Shown here one piece after another: positions 45,230-56,939 of a stretch of DNA of 64,000 nucleotides. This DNA comes from Hetaerina americana (Eukaryota; Arthropoda; Insecta; Odonata; Calopterygidae). The stretch's first letter is position 1, and each line of letters begins with the position of its first letter. The translations under genes and the position numbers were made by a program. The stretch is from NCBI GenBank assembly GCA_022747635.1, contig JAKTNV010000003.1:31848551-31912550 (forward strand), in the 5' to 3' direction. The notes under the pieces were generated by a model. It was not told the origin of the DNA, did not search any database, and was given only the letters and a program-made list of their open reading frames with translations.

Positions 45230-47525
45230 TCATATGCATACAGACGCATACTCGTGAATTTGACCATTAACATTTAGAAAGAAAAAAAGAAAGATAGACA
45301 AGGTCCACAGATATTAGGAGGGAGATTTTAGCTAGCAATGGAAAATTATGTATTGTAAGAAATTATCAATGGCAGGGTTGAAATTATCGATTCAATCAGT
45401 CATTCAGCAAAAAAAAACTCTTCAACGATGGACGAAGTGTGTCCGGCACCGGGTGGCTACCGGACATCACTTCCCAGAGTTCTGATCGTGGCTAGCGTCG
45501 CTCCGGTTGCGACTCGACCCCGGGCGACGAGTGCTTCGCCGTTTCCCGGGACGCCTCGTCCAACGGGTCGACGAGCGAGGACGCGGCATTTCGCCACATC
45601 CCTCCCCCCCGGCCTCGTTCGAAGAGGAAGAGCCAGCCGTGGTCTCCACGAAGACCGGGTAACTCGGCAGCGTTCCACAGGGGGCCTTCTTCGAAGGAGC
45701 ACCGCTGGGGGCCGCCAAGGGGCAGGACGCACCCTCGGGGAGGGTCGGAGTGGCGGACTGGGGCTCATCTGCGGAAGGGTTGTGGTCGGGAAAAATCAGG
45801 GGAGATAGTTGCTTGTGCTCCGTATCTTGAGAAGCGCTGGGAAGATCGCCGACACATTGACTGTCCTTAATGGGGAAAGAAGATGGGGTATGTGGGATTT
45901 TTGACTTTGGGAAACTTGTATGCGGGTCGACTTCCGGGGTCGGTGACGCTTCCTTTACAGTCAATGATAAAGGGGTCGAGGGATGAGCTGTTGGGGACTG
46001 GAAAAGATCGCAATCAGATGCATCCTCCTCACCTGTCACCAGAGGTTCTTGGGGTGTTTGAAACCCGTGATGCAAGGATTGCGTAGCGAGGGCGTCGATG
46101 GCGTGAGCGGGAGGAGGGGGGGCGAAAGACCATCCCTCCTCATTTGACGAGCTCACGGAGACGGGGGCTGGAGGTCGTGTGATATTAGGCGAGGTGGTAG
46201 GTATGTGAACCATTTGTAGAACGGTATTCGAGACCAGGAGCTTGGGTTTGTCTGTCCTCTTCTTTTTCGGTTCCCTTTCCTCCGTTGACGATTTTCGCTC
46301 CCGCTGACATTTCCCTCCAATTGAAGGGAGATGCGAGGGACCAACGGGAGCAGCCGGGACCGCACCCTCGATGAGTAGAAGCGACCGCGCTCTCTCCTCC
46401 ACAGCCACTTCGGGCTCGTCCATCTCCACGGCGGCGTTAGGGTTGGAGGGCATCGTCATTGCCTCCACATAGCTCTTACCTCCCTGGTTCCGAGGGCAGG
46501 TCTTGCGCTCGTGGTCTTCTTGATTACAGCGGGCGCAAGTGCGGCGCTGACCCTCATAGATGATGATGGCCCGGTTGCCGCCGATGTGGAGGTACGAGGG
46601 GATATTTCTCTCGACCGTCATCCGCACAACCCTGGTGCCAGTAAGCACCCGCGCCATATTTTCTCCCTCCCACCTGTTCTCCCACGAGCGATGTATTTTA
46701 CCAAAGCGTTGGAGCTCGCCTGTTATGTCTTCCAATGGGGTCTCCACGGGGAGACAAAGAACCCTGACATTACACGGGCTGCCGGAAGTCTCGTCAATTG
46801 TTATTGTCGTCCTCTTGTCACTTAAAGACGGAAACGGTAGTTTCCGCGGAGTATTGTCTAACATCCTAGTCATTGTAGCTTCGGTTGCCAACTTCAGGAA
46901 TATCAAATGGCGATTGTATCCAAATTGGATCGCCACTATCTCTTCGGGTGTGAGGCCCAGCGACTCTAACGTGAAGAGGTGGACCTCCAACGGGGTAGGG
47001 GGCTTCGCCTTCTCGTCAACTTGCAAGGCGAGCGTGTTTCAACGGCGCACAGCCATTTGAAGAAATCAAATTCAGCACACTAGCATGAAGAAGGAAAGCG
47101 CAACAAAAAAAAACGAGCACTTTAAAGGGAAATAAAACACTCACGAACGCTCCCTCCCCGCCACACGCACCCGGCGGTAGCAAACAAAAGGAGCCTAAGC
47201 TCTACACCAGGAGTCAAGGTCAGTCTTGATCCACTAAACAAAACAAAAGTACGGCCTTCCCGGCGGAAGAAGTCGAGAGTCAAACTGCGCGCTTCTTGAT
47301 GAACTAGGCGGTCAACCGCCGCTCGAAACAAAACACGATCGGAACCTCGATTTCCGAGAGAGTCCGGCAGTGCCGCTCTCCAAACCCCGGCGACCGAAGC
47401 CTCGGACGCCGGCGATTTTAGACACTCGGTGAACACAGGCACGTCCTGCTATCAAGGCAGCTATCGAGGAAACGTAATTTACCCTGAGATCCGTGGGTCT
47501 AATATGTCGCCAAGCGCCCCGATTC
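45230..47525 (-). mobile_element. Gag-only LINE-like element, minus copy
   Basis: This inverted counterpart of 40447-42640 shares the 5' region, ORF1, hairpin (45441-45465), IISYN peptide start plus stop, the AATATCTGTGGACCTT block and TG/TA-rich tail. The two copies face each other across about 2.6 kb of mariners, a foldback and TA arrays. No reverse transcriptase is present. Confidence 0.75.
45467..47056 (-). CDS. ORF1 (gag-like) with CCHC zinc knuckle
   Basis: The natural start is probably ATG at 47056-47054 (MAVRR), but codon 6 is TGA (47041-47039). The frame is then open to the TGA at 45469-45467, about 520 codons. LEVHLFTLESLGLTPEEIVAI opens the conserved N-terminal region. A likely RNA-recognition-like fold spans NVRVLCLPVETPLEDITGEL to GTRVVRMTVERNIPSYLHIG. 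A zinc knuckle CARCNQEDHERKTC (C-x2-C-x4-H-x4-C) follows. The C-terminal half is rich in proline, serine and basic residues and lacks a recognised domain. LINE ORF1 proteins with such knuckles coat element RNA. Apart from the early stop it is far better kept than the plus copy. Clade is uncertain. Confidence 0.85.
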
Positions 47526-47787
47526 TTTAGCCAAGAGATGACGTCAGGGGACTGTTTCACCCACCAAAGGAGAAATAGACAGTACACAAGAGGAAAGGAC
47601 AGTGGTTTAGAATTCATACAACATCATACAGGAAAGGAACAGTGCGTATCGTGGCACGCATAGCCAGAAGAAAGAAATGAGCCACATTGGCCAAATACAC
47701 ATTCAAACACGAAACCCCGCCAAACGGCGAATAAATACTCATATATACAGAAACAGATATAAGGAAAAGGGATAGGAACACATATAA

Positions 47788-47853
47788 AGGACGAACACAA
47801 TAAAGGTGGGGAAGGCGGAATCGAACGGATCACAAGAGTAAAAATATTTCCTT
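47788..47853 (-). mobile_element. SINE family C, 3' fragment
   Basis: The 66-bp sequence is identical to 44902-44967, the 3' body of the family C SINE. The tRNA head is missing. It joins a short TA-rich spacer and then the 5' end of a family A SINE. Confidence 0.8.
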
Positions 47854-47870
47854 ATATATACATATATATT

Positions 47871-48132
47871 CGTGGGTCGCGGTAGTCCAATGGGTAGAGC
47901 GTTGGAGTACTGATCGGAGGGTTTCGGGTTCGTTTCCCGGGCACCTGCAGCTCCACCCAAGCTATGTGATTTTTCGGGTACCAGTTCTTCCTGGGAAACC
48001 ATAACCGGCACAGGGAAAGGAACTGGCCCCCCTACCCTGATGTGGGAATTTTACACGCCGTCGGGCTTAGTACTGGGTGAATTCTACCATCACCTACCAA
48101 ACCAACCTTCGGGTTAATTACTGTGTTTATGG

Positions 48133-48134
<2 letters not shown>
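47871..48134 (+). mobile_element. tRNA-derived SINE, family A (full copy)
   Basis: The head CGTGGGTCGCGGTAGTCC holds an A box TAGTCCAATGGG (47883-47894) and a B box GGTTCGTTTCC (47927-47937). The body contains CACCCAAGCTATGTGATTTT, CCCTACCCTGATGTG, ACACGCCGTCGGG and ends TGTGTTTATGGT followed by (TA)n. It is the best-preserved family A copy. Confidence 0.9.
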
Positions 48135-48217
<83 letters not shown>

Positions 48218-48222
48218 TGTAT

Positions 48223-48299
<77 letters not shown>

Positions 48300-48330
48300 A
48301 TATATAATATATATATATAATATATATATA
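48135..48330. repeat. Compound (TA)n(CA)n(TA)n microsatellite
   Basis: (TA)n at 48135-48208, CA-rich at 48208-48248, then (TA)n with TAATAT interruptions. It lies exactly between two same-orientation family A SINEs, as if it were the tail of the first. Confidence 0.95.
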
Positions 48331-48598
48331 CATGGGTCGCGGTAGTCCAGGGACCACAGACCGGAGGGCCCGGGTCAGCTTTCCGATCAAGCTGCTCTAG
48401 ACGCCCTCAGCTCCACCCAAGCTTTAATTTTTCGGGTACCAGGTCTTCCTGGGTAACCATAGCTGGCAAGGGGAAAGGAACTGCCTCCCTACCCTGATGT
48501 GTGAGTTTCACACGCCGTCGGGTAGTACTGGGTAAAATATACCATCACCTGCGAAATCGACCGTTTAGTTGATTACTGCGTGTATAGTTTTATAATAT
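48331..48598 (+). mobile_element. tRNA-derived SINE, family A (second copy)
   Basis: It starts CATGGGTCGCGGTAGTCCAG and follows the first copy to the end (TGTATAGTTTTATAATATAT). The head is partly rearranged: a 30-nt segment around the B box reads GGGTCAGCTTTCCGATCAAG. Its 3' TA tail is short and is followed by a PLE-type fragment. Confidence 0.87.
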
Positions 48599-48600
48599 AT

Positions 48601-48720
48601 AGGGCAGTGACCTGGATAAGGCCTCAGAGAAGTCCGAAAGTTTTAACTTTCTGAAATATGTGTGTCTTTCTACGTGTTCCCTATTTAAATTGTTGTGCTC
48701 TATTTTGCCGTCTAAATGCT
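48601..48720 (+). mobile_element. PLE-type terminal fragment with dead hammerhead-like motif
   Basis: CTGGATA, an extra A, GGCCTC..., TCC, GAAA, GTTT at 48611-48645 follows the layout of 37124-37092, and the next block (GTGTTCC...GTGC...TTGCCGTC) also matches the sequence downstream of that PLE. Two core bases are changed, so the ribozyme is dead. Confidence 0.5.
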
Positions 48721-48729
48721 ATTTATGAA

Positions 48730-51700
48730 TCTGAGCCATCACCATAATTGTAGGTGCCCTAATCTGCAGAGTGAATAAAATAAATGAACTGGCCGCACAC
48801 GTTATTAAGCGCATAAATCATTTAGGTAATATCAATTTCCATCCTTTTTAGTTGTTAAATTCTGTTTTACTTCATGAAATGATGATACATGCAATATATA
48901 AGGCGTATATCATAATAAATTTCATTAAGGTACAATTCAAAGTCTGAATATTCTTTCCAACGTATATCTTATAGAGCTTTCATACTTAATTTCCCACTAT
49001 CAGCAATTTTTGCATTGACATCTTTCCTCTATCCCCCGTCGCCATCTCAACAACCCTCAAGTTCGATGAATGCCTCGCCAAGCTGGAATCGTGCGTGCTC
49101 AACGTATCATGCGATGTCAGTTGGGCTCGGTATGTCTACTAGCCCGCATATCCGCCTATAACATGATCGTTTCCCGGTCGACCCAAAAATCCGACCACCC
49201 CTCTTTCCTGTTAAAACCAAATTCAGACTGCTTGGAAGATACGTGAGGCCACGATATAACCAAGCGCCCAACTTGTCACCTTAGGTATGTTTTAGCATCA
49301 CATGGCCACATAAGTTTATCCACTGAGAACCTATGCTACGCAATTTAAAATTAAATTTCTATAAGAATTGATTAAAGTTGTGACATACATTTGATAAAGC
49401 GAATTGGATAACTCTTTTGGAGAGATGAGCGCGCAGTATTAAAAATGTAGCCGTTAACTAAGACTACATTGATTCAGCCTTCTCATTTCAGGATGCGGCA
49501 TCACTTGGGATTTTAACTGAAACCGAAATTTAAAATCTCTTAAACTCTTGATTTTTCAATAATCTGGTGTTAACAAGTCCGAAGTAATATAAAATATTTT
49601 ATTTTCATTCTTTTTCAAGTAAATATCACAATTAAAATAAATAATTATCACACAATAGAAATTTAATGGGAAATGAATATAGCTTGTGTTCTATTTACTT
49701 GAGATTACAAATTTCAGACATTTCAAAACACCATGTAGGTAAATAATATGAGAGCTATTATGTTGAGTTGTGTAATGCAAATAAATTCTTTACAATTTGC
49801 ATTGCAATATATGACTCTAATTTTTTGTCCACTGTCTCCGAATTTTCTATAGCTTATGCACTTATGTTTTCCTTAACTACTTATCTTGAGTACAAGAGAC
49901 ATACTAAATATTTCCATCGGTGATAATAAATCAAAATGGAATCAAACTTTGGTGAGCATGAACCACTGAATTATTATGTGGCATAGTGCATCTAAGTGCT
50001 TCAGTTAATCTATTTTCCCCTTATATGTAATTGCGTTCACCTTACTTCCTCTTTCCCCTTTGCGTTTCTCGTATTCTCTACACCTTCTTCCTTAATTTCC
50101 TCAAACACGGCAGCCTACCATTAGGAGAGTCGGCCTATTCCCTCTGTCGAACAGGTGCAACGTCGTCACATGCCACCCAAGAGGAAGCCTCTCCAGTTGA
50201 TTGCACCTTTTAGGCACTCCCCTGAAGGGCGGCGATGGCTATTCCAATGAGTTTCAATTCCATGCTCTTACAACCACGCTCCTATTTATCCCGGAAATGA
50301 AACAAACTCAAATAATAAAGCTGAACTTAACTGAACAAAGCTTCTCTTTACTGATGTGTACTTGCCATTCCATCAATAATCCTAATAAAGGTGAGTCAGC
50401 AGCCAAGCCGCTACCGACTTGCCGCGTTGCAAAAACCTATGCTAGCAGTAATTTAGGTTCCTCAATAGGCTGGTGTCGTGGAGATCTAAGAACGATTACT
50501 TTCCCTTTAACGGTATATTGGAAGATTCAGAAACTCTCTTCCTCCAAGTTAAGCATAAATTTTAACAAATATATCGCATTCACCGCCACTCACGCAAAAA
50601 GGCACGAATTATATTCGCACTATGTGAATAAGTTGGTAAAACCCAGTGTCACTCAAAATATTTATGAATGCACCTTCATTCCTTATCTTTTCAATAAAAA
50701 TTAATGGCAAAGTAAAAATTGGCATTTAAAAACATAAAGCATGCAAAAGGATATTTTTATAACCACTAATCATTAATAAATTTTAATCCTCTGGCCAAAA
50801 TTTCATTTTTAAACATTTTTCCAATCTTATATTAAGCATTTAATATCAATTACCTGCAACTAGAAAAGAGTTATCTTTGGGCTATCGTCTCAGTTTGGAT
50901 AAAAATAGATATATCTTTCGGAGGAAAGCCATGGGAATATGGATAGGTTTAAATTTGGTTAAAGCGTAAATTTGTAAAAGTCGAAGGCAAATGAATTTAA
51001 TATTTTTGATATGTTTGAGGAATAAAAGAGAGAGCTACAAGCATGAAACCACAGACGAAAAGACCGAGAGGGTTAGATCATTACTCCAACGCACGACAAA
51101 GTGATTATGGAGCGGCAGACTGAGCAGATTCGATGGGTAAGTTTTAGAGGCTTGCCGAAATTAATCAGCAAAATTTCAAACATAATATGAAATCGCCCCA
51201 TTCAAGACAGAAATTTTCCAATAGTCGAGAGTATATGAAAGAAAATAGTTGATACAATAATCTATACACTTAGTAAAGGAATCTTGGACACACCATTAAA
51301 TACTTTGGCGAGGTATCATATTTTTGGTAATTATTTCACAGTTAAAAATGGATTTTTCTGAAATAATACAATGCACACTAAAAACATGAACCTCTTATAT
51401 CCTTTTCATTTTAACATATAGTCCATATAATTTATTTAACTTGTACCATTATGCTATTTTCTTTATTTCTGCAACGAAATGGGTGTTACGTTCATAAAAG
51501 AATGTCAAAAATGTATTTTTTAGTTCCAGTTCCTTTTTTTTAACTCAGGTATGCTCACAAAAGCATTCGCTCTCGTCCTCACCTTCCACCTCCCTCTCCT
51601 CGTTTCCGCTACACGGAGAGGATCCTTTGACGGATACGAGACTTACAGTTGAGTCGTCCTTTCGTCAGTGCACGATTTTATCGTTCCCTTGCCTTTTGTT

Positions 51701-52545
51701 TCACTGAAAGAGAGCGCTGGACGTCCATGTTTCCTTTACCAAATTAAACATTTGGTTTATTCCAATTAACATTCATTATTCTTACATTGAGGGGACTTAG
51801 TTTCTTTCATTCCAACATAATTACACTCATCAATCTGGTTTATTGAATAATGGCCTTTCTTTTCCCTTTAAAACTCTATAATTAAAACTCATAAACTCCC
51901 TTATTCTGACTCATTCAACTGCCTCATTGCATCTAATAATTTCAAGTATTCGTCGTACAAATATTTACTGTTTCGTGCCTATTATTCCTTAAGTAAGGTA
52001 ATGGAGAATATTATTTACTTATGCGCCATTATTTTATCTGACTTTTCAATATTTTAAACTTTTCTTAACTTGTGGTTAACTATTTTTCTGGTAATCTCAT
52101 GAATATCTAAAGTTATAAAAGCTTCCTGAATAACTAGGTACATTTCAACGCTCCTTTTTCATCTCGATTCCCAAGGCAGTTATTAATTCTACAGAAATAT
52201 CAACGGTGGCCACAATTTTCTTTTACAATTCATATTTAAAGATTTGTTACGGCAAAAGCTTAAGTGTAATGGACATAGAATTCATCGAGAAGTATGCAGA
52301 ATGTGGTTTACTCGGTGCATGATAATGTAAATAAAATACATGAAAGAGAATTAGGAATAGAGGAGGAGGCGTGCTCGGAAGATTTTTTTTTTAATTTCGT
52401 TCTGTTGGTTTGTAATTTTTAACTGAGTCCTTTGGGAGAGTGTTTGTAGAATTCTGCTAAACAGAATGGAAATATTAAATATTATTTAAAAAATATTATT
52501 TCTTAAAATGAAACAAATTTTTCAGAATATCGGTAGCCGTTGACT
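48730..52545. other. No gene recognised
   Basis: AT-rich DNA. A GC-richer patch at 49030-49265 shows TLKFDECLAKLESCV...DVSWARYVY followed by stops; no family could be assigned. An open frame of 167 codons at 50201-50704 shows no motif. A pyrimidine-rich patch lies at 51560-51720. Confidence 0.45.
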
Positions 52546-52549
52546 TTGC

Positions 52550-52617
52550 ATAACCATATATATAACTAAGAAACATAAATGCTTTCATTGATAGAATTGA
52601 GCTCTTACGGCTAGTAA
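52550..52617. repeat. Relic related to the 42728-42970 foldback
   Basis: GAGCTCTTACGGCTAGTAAT and the flanking ATTGATAGAA segment match the reverse complement of 42901-42935, with weaker similarity further left. It indicates that the foldback sequence belongs to a dispersed family. Confidence 0.6.
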
Positions 52618-52756
52618 TACGGACCACGACGGCTGCAAATAATTGAAAATTGTTTTTACGGTATTGACGAATGGTGCCCTGAATAGAATCCAGAACTAAA
52701 TGCTAACTTTACAACAATACAGTCCTTAAAAGGATGGACAAACAAATGAGCACACT

Positions 52757-52814
52757 AACTCATATAAGTACAATCGAGGGTAAAAGGAACTGAAATGGGC
52801 TTACGGACCACGTA
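52757..52814 (+). repeat. Direct repeat unit 1 (58 bp)
   Basis: It begins AACTCATATAAGTACAATCG and ends GACCACGTA. It is matched by 53102-53159 with about four differences, 345 bp downstream. Confidence 0.85.
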
Positions 52815-53101
52815 ATAGTTATCGCAACCACACCAGGCATAGCTTGGGGAAAACGAACGCAGTTCATATGGTGTTGTTATGAAAAAGGTACCAATTTTGA
52901 AACTTCTATTTAGAAAATTGAATGATAATATAGTAAATGAAGCATGGAGGCATAAGCAACTCTAAGGTTAGACCCCCAAATCAAATATGGTTTGCTTTGG
53001 CTTTGATATACCACTTGGCTTTGATGTACATACGTACTTATATTGCATCGTTATCTCATGATAGTTTCAATTCATCGGGCGATTATGATGTAGTTAGTAA
53101 A

Positions 53102-53159
53102 AACTCATATAAGTACAATCGAGGGTAAAACGAACTGAAATGGGCTTGCTGACCACGTA
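53102..53159 (+). repeat. Direct repeat unit 2 (58 bp)
   Basis: Second copy of the unit at 52757-52814. The 287 bp between them contain a tract with a repeated TTGGCTTTGAT word (53000-53025) but no gene. Confidence 0.85.
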
Positions 53160-53169
53160 TGTTAGTGTA

Positions 53170-54610
53170 GTCAGCAAAAACTATTATAAATGAAAAGTTT
53201 TTTCTTGCCAAAAATTGTAGTTTTGCTACTCATGGTAATTTAACTCCACCGTATGACGCCTTTTTTATTCATGTGAGTTAGATGATATAGACCAGAGTCA
53301 ATTACCACAGAGAAAGTCCTGTCATGATTCGAGGTAAAGGCCTCACGTCATGCTCAAATTTAAATAGAATATTTATTTAATTGTAAACAATTGTTTTAGC
53401 AATCACATCAAAAAATATCAACATTAAAAATTCAATTATTCTTTTGGTGCAATCGAGAGCAAAAAATAAGCATGAAAATGACAGCAGCAGATTCTGAGAG
53501 TCTTTTTTATACGCATACGACTCGAAGTGCTGTGCCAGTACTTCCCTTCGAATACTATGCTATTACATAATAAGTAAGATATCCAATGCAATCAAATAAT
53601 TTTCGGTTTGTAAGAATACATTGTTACGGAAAGCATGCATTAAAAACCAATCAATGATTATTCAACATTTTTGCATTTGAAATTTCATTAAAGTTAAAAT
53701 CTCGCTCCACAATTCTTGTCATAGTTATTGGTCTTATGACAAAATCATCACTAAGCCAACCATAAAAAATACTTCCCCATTTCACCAGAATTCAAGCTTC
53801 GTGGCGTCACCTATGCCAATTTATCAATCTCTAAATACGGAACGGCTTGAAAGCGCAAGTCAATCCAAAACCTAGATCCGGTACTAATTTTCCCGGGCAC
53901 CCTGTCCTGCCGTTATGCACGCAGACTGAAAACTCCCATTCCAACCACTGCACTGACATTTCCCGGGAAAGAGCTAACTGATAATAGGAGAAAGAGAGCA
54001 CGACCCGTGGCGCCACTCTTCGGAACGCCGACGGTACCTTCTCGTTGGCCGCGCGGCATCGAATCCTCTGCGAGGCGACAGCCTACAAAACGGGTTATCG
54101 GAGGCCATCGACAGCTATCAACATCGCATCGTCGGTCTCAACCACCCGACCGACTCTCCTCCGTAGTATCCCTCCAACCGCCGGGTGGACTCCAGGGCGG
54201 ACTCATCCCCCTACGCTCTCCAAAACCGTTTTACTCTCACCCCCCTGCACATTTACCATTCCAGCACCATCACCCTCCCCAACCTCTCTCCTCTTCCCCC
54301 GCTTCCTCTCTCCCCAACCTACTCGAGAGACTACGAAAACATCTTCCCCCATCCACCCTTCCATTCCTCTGCTTCACTTGGAAAAAGAACAGTTGGGCCC
54401 GTCTCGACTTGAGTGACCCTAACGAGGAGCTCCATGAGGTCTTCAAAAAGTCACACGCCCTAATGCCCACCCACCCCATCCACCTTCTTCCTACCCACAC
54501 AACCCCCATCCAAAGCCACTCACCCATCAAACCCATCTTTCCTTCTCGTATATACGTTTATAAAACAAATTTACTGCAAAAAATATATATGTATATATAC
54601 ATATATACAC
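53170..54610. other. No gene recognised; pyrimidine-rich tract
   Basis: AT-rich until about 53830, then GC-rich and strongly C/T-rich on the plus strand (54130-54540) before a (TA)n array. A plus-strand frame of 241 codons (54007-54732) reads low-complexity P/S/H and then translates the TA repeat, so it is not supported as a gene. Confidence 0.45.
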
Positions 54611-54613
54611 ACA

Positions 54614-54614
54614 C

Positions 54615-54694
<80 letters not shown>
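54614..54694. repeat. (TA)n microsatellite with CA-rich lead
   Basis: (CA)n-like sequence at 54606-54620 followed by about 70 bp of TA. Confidence 0.95.
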
Positions 54695-54697
<3 letters not shown>

Positions 54698-54699
54698 AT

Positions 54700-56590
54700 C
54701 TTTTTCGTGAGATTCAACTCCTCGCGGTATGATCCTGCTCGTAGAATTCGGTTCGTGTATTCACTTTTCTTTCATTAAATTCTTTATCACTTTTCTTCCT
54801 CACACAGTCGATTTATTGCCTAATATCCCTTCTCTAAAATCTCATAATCACAGCTCCGAGCAATTCGTAGCCTTCCCTCTCCTCCTTGCCGAACTGCCTA
54901 TATTTTGCCTATCGCATGTTTATATTGGTCATTTTTTCGACAGTTCCCTACTCCCACCTTTCTTAACTGAGAAAATATAATAAATAATGCTGTCTTTAAG
55001 TTTTTTTATATTCGAAAATCAATTATATATTCTCGCATGATATGAAAATTTCCGAGAAAATTGAAGAAATATGGAAAAAAATGGATTTTCCACAAAGTGC
55101 AAATTCTGTTTAAGTATAATAAGGGAACTATCAAAATACAGAAGATCTAAAAAATGATCTCTACTGAGTATTTAAAAAGTGAGCTCGTCGATTTCGCAAT
55201 TTTGATACTATATGCATTACTGAAATGAGATGGAAAAGTTTTGAAATTTAAAATTAATCCGCTTGAGGAATATTGTGCTTGCCAATGAAACAAGAGTGTA
55301 TTTCCTTAATTATGGTGAAAAAAAATGAAGTTCCGTGAAGTTTGGATGTCATTGAATCCTATCCGGTTAAACTCTATTTCTATTGGCGGGAATTTATTTT
55401 CAGATATAAGTAGATAATCGTTAAAGTTTAAGTACATATTACTTTATCACAGATATAACTATATTTTTTCCATATCGTTCCGTTTAAAAAGAAAATATAT
55501 GGTTAATATCAGCTCTTAGGAAAATTACAAATCTGTTTTGTTACAAAGGAGATCTACGAAAAAAATATAGAATTTTAACCCAAAGTATTGCTAATGCTCG
55601 TTTGTACGTACGATTGAAAGGTATCTATGCACAGTACTTTGGGTTTAGAAATTTAGATATTAACATCTAAAGGAGCATTGAAAAATCAAAAAACTAAAAT
55701 GACTAAAGTGAGGTCTCAACTGAGGGCTTGGGTTCTCTTTAACTTCAGCTTTTTTATCGGTTGGAGGAGGTTCGGTACATTTGAATGTATTTTGCGAAAT
55801 GACCTTTAATTACTTTTTAGATACCCCGGAATAATCCTCTTTCAGGCTCCAATTTAACTGCCAGGAAATATTAACAAGTTCAAAGATGCAAAATAATATT
55901 TTCAGATTAGTTTATGAATCGATAGAATAATTAATCAATTTCTAAAGGTTTAATAACGTTCAATATCAAGGAAAGTGACACGGATAAACACTACCTACCT
56001 ACTTTTAAGTCCTTATCACTTGAGTACAATTTACCCTATCCCCCTCTTCCCCGCTATATCTACATACCCATGATCTGATTCTCCAGTCATTTAAATCTCC
56101 CGTTGCCTCTCCTTCTTCGACCAACACCCCGCTGTGAATCTCTCCCATTCCTCCAGCTCAGTCACATACATGTTGTATGCTGGACAGAGAGGGAAATCTG
56201 CTCGTATCTACCATTGGAATCGGAAGCCTCCCTCGGTATACGTCGGTCGTATTGCAGGATAAAGGACGTTCGTATTCGATCGTCTAAGCCTCGGTGGTAT
56301 GGAGGCTGGCACAGCTTTGGGTGTCAGAGCTTACGGAGAGGAAACGAAAGGGGGGAGATGAAGGCAAAGAGAATGTGAGGGTCAGGAGGGTTTTAAAAGA
56401 CGCGATACACCAGCAGTGGAAAAGATCATCCAATGAAGAGAGGAGATATTCCACCAATGATTCCCGACGACTTTCATTTCCTGCTTGCACCATGGCTTGA
56501 AATGGAAGTACTAACTACTTAGCAATTCGCGTGAAAAAATGTTAAGAAAATAACATTTTACCAACTAAGTTTCAAATTAAATTGTATATA
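54700..56590. other. No gene recognised
   Basis: AT-rich DNA with a GC-richer patch at 56100-56500 that has open frames on both strands but no motif. ACCCAAAGTATTG (near 55578) and CAGTACTTTGGGTTT (near 55632) form a short inverted repeat. Confidence 0.45.
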
Positions 56591-56591
56591 C

Positions 56592-56596
<5 letters not shown>

Positions 56597-56632
<36 letters not shown>

Positions 56633-56640
56633 TATAGATA
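56597..56640. repeat. (TA)n microsatellite
   Basis: About 33 bp of TA plus degenerate TAGATATA, directly upstream of a 5'-truncated family A SINE. Confidence 0.9.
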
Positions 56641-56642
56641 TA

Positions 56643-56772
56643 CCAGGGAAAGGAACTGGCCCCCCAACCCTGATGTGTGAATTTCACACGCCGTCGGACT
56701 TAGTATTAGGTGAACTATACCATCACCTACCAAACCGACCTTCGGGTTGATTATTGTGTTTATTGTTTTTTT
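56643..56772 (+). mobile_element. SINE family A, 5'-truncated copy
   Basis: It starts at CAGGGAAAGGAACTGGCCCC and matches the 3' half of 47871-48134 through CCTGATGTGTGAATTTCAC, the GCCGTCGG block, CCATCACCTACCAAACCGAC and TGTGTTTATTGTTT, then runs into (CA)n(TA)n. Truncation at the 5' end is typical of target-primed reverse transcription. Confidence 0.88.
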
Positions 56773-56779
56773 ATATACA

Positions 56780-56786
56780 TATGCAT

Positions 56787-56878
<92 letters not shown>

Positions 56879-56935
56879 GTGTATTATATATACATACACA
56901 TGCATATATAATACACATATATACATATATGTTTA
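56780..56935. repeat. (CA)n(TA)n microsatellite
   Basis: About 25 bp CA, 60 bp TA, then degenerate TATGTATA and ATACACAT motifs. It forms the tail of the family A SINE fragment. Confidence 0.93.
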
Positions 56936-56939
56936 AAAT

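Noticed and set aside
49030..49265. GC-rich coding-like patch (TLKFDECLAKLESCV...)
   Set aside because: It hits a stop after about 30 codons and fits no family I can name. It could be a relic exon or transposon, but this is unsupported.
50201..50704. Open plus-strand frame of 167 codons
   Set aside because: No motif or homologous pattern was recognised. It ends in AT-rich sequence with no gene context, so chance is as likely.
54007..54732. Open plus-strand frame of 241 codons
   Set aside because: Its C-terminal part is a translated (TA)n repeat and the rest is pyrimidine-rich low complexity.
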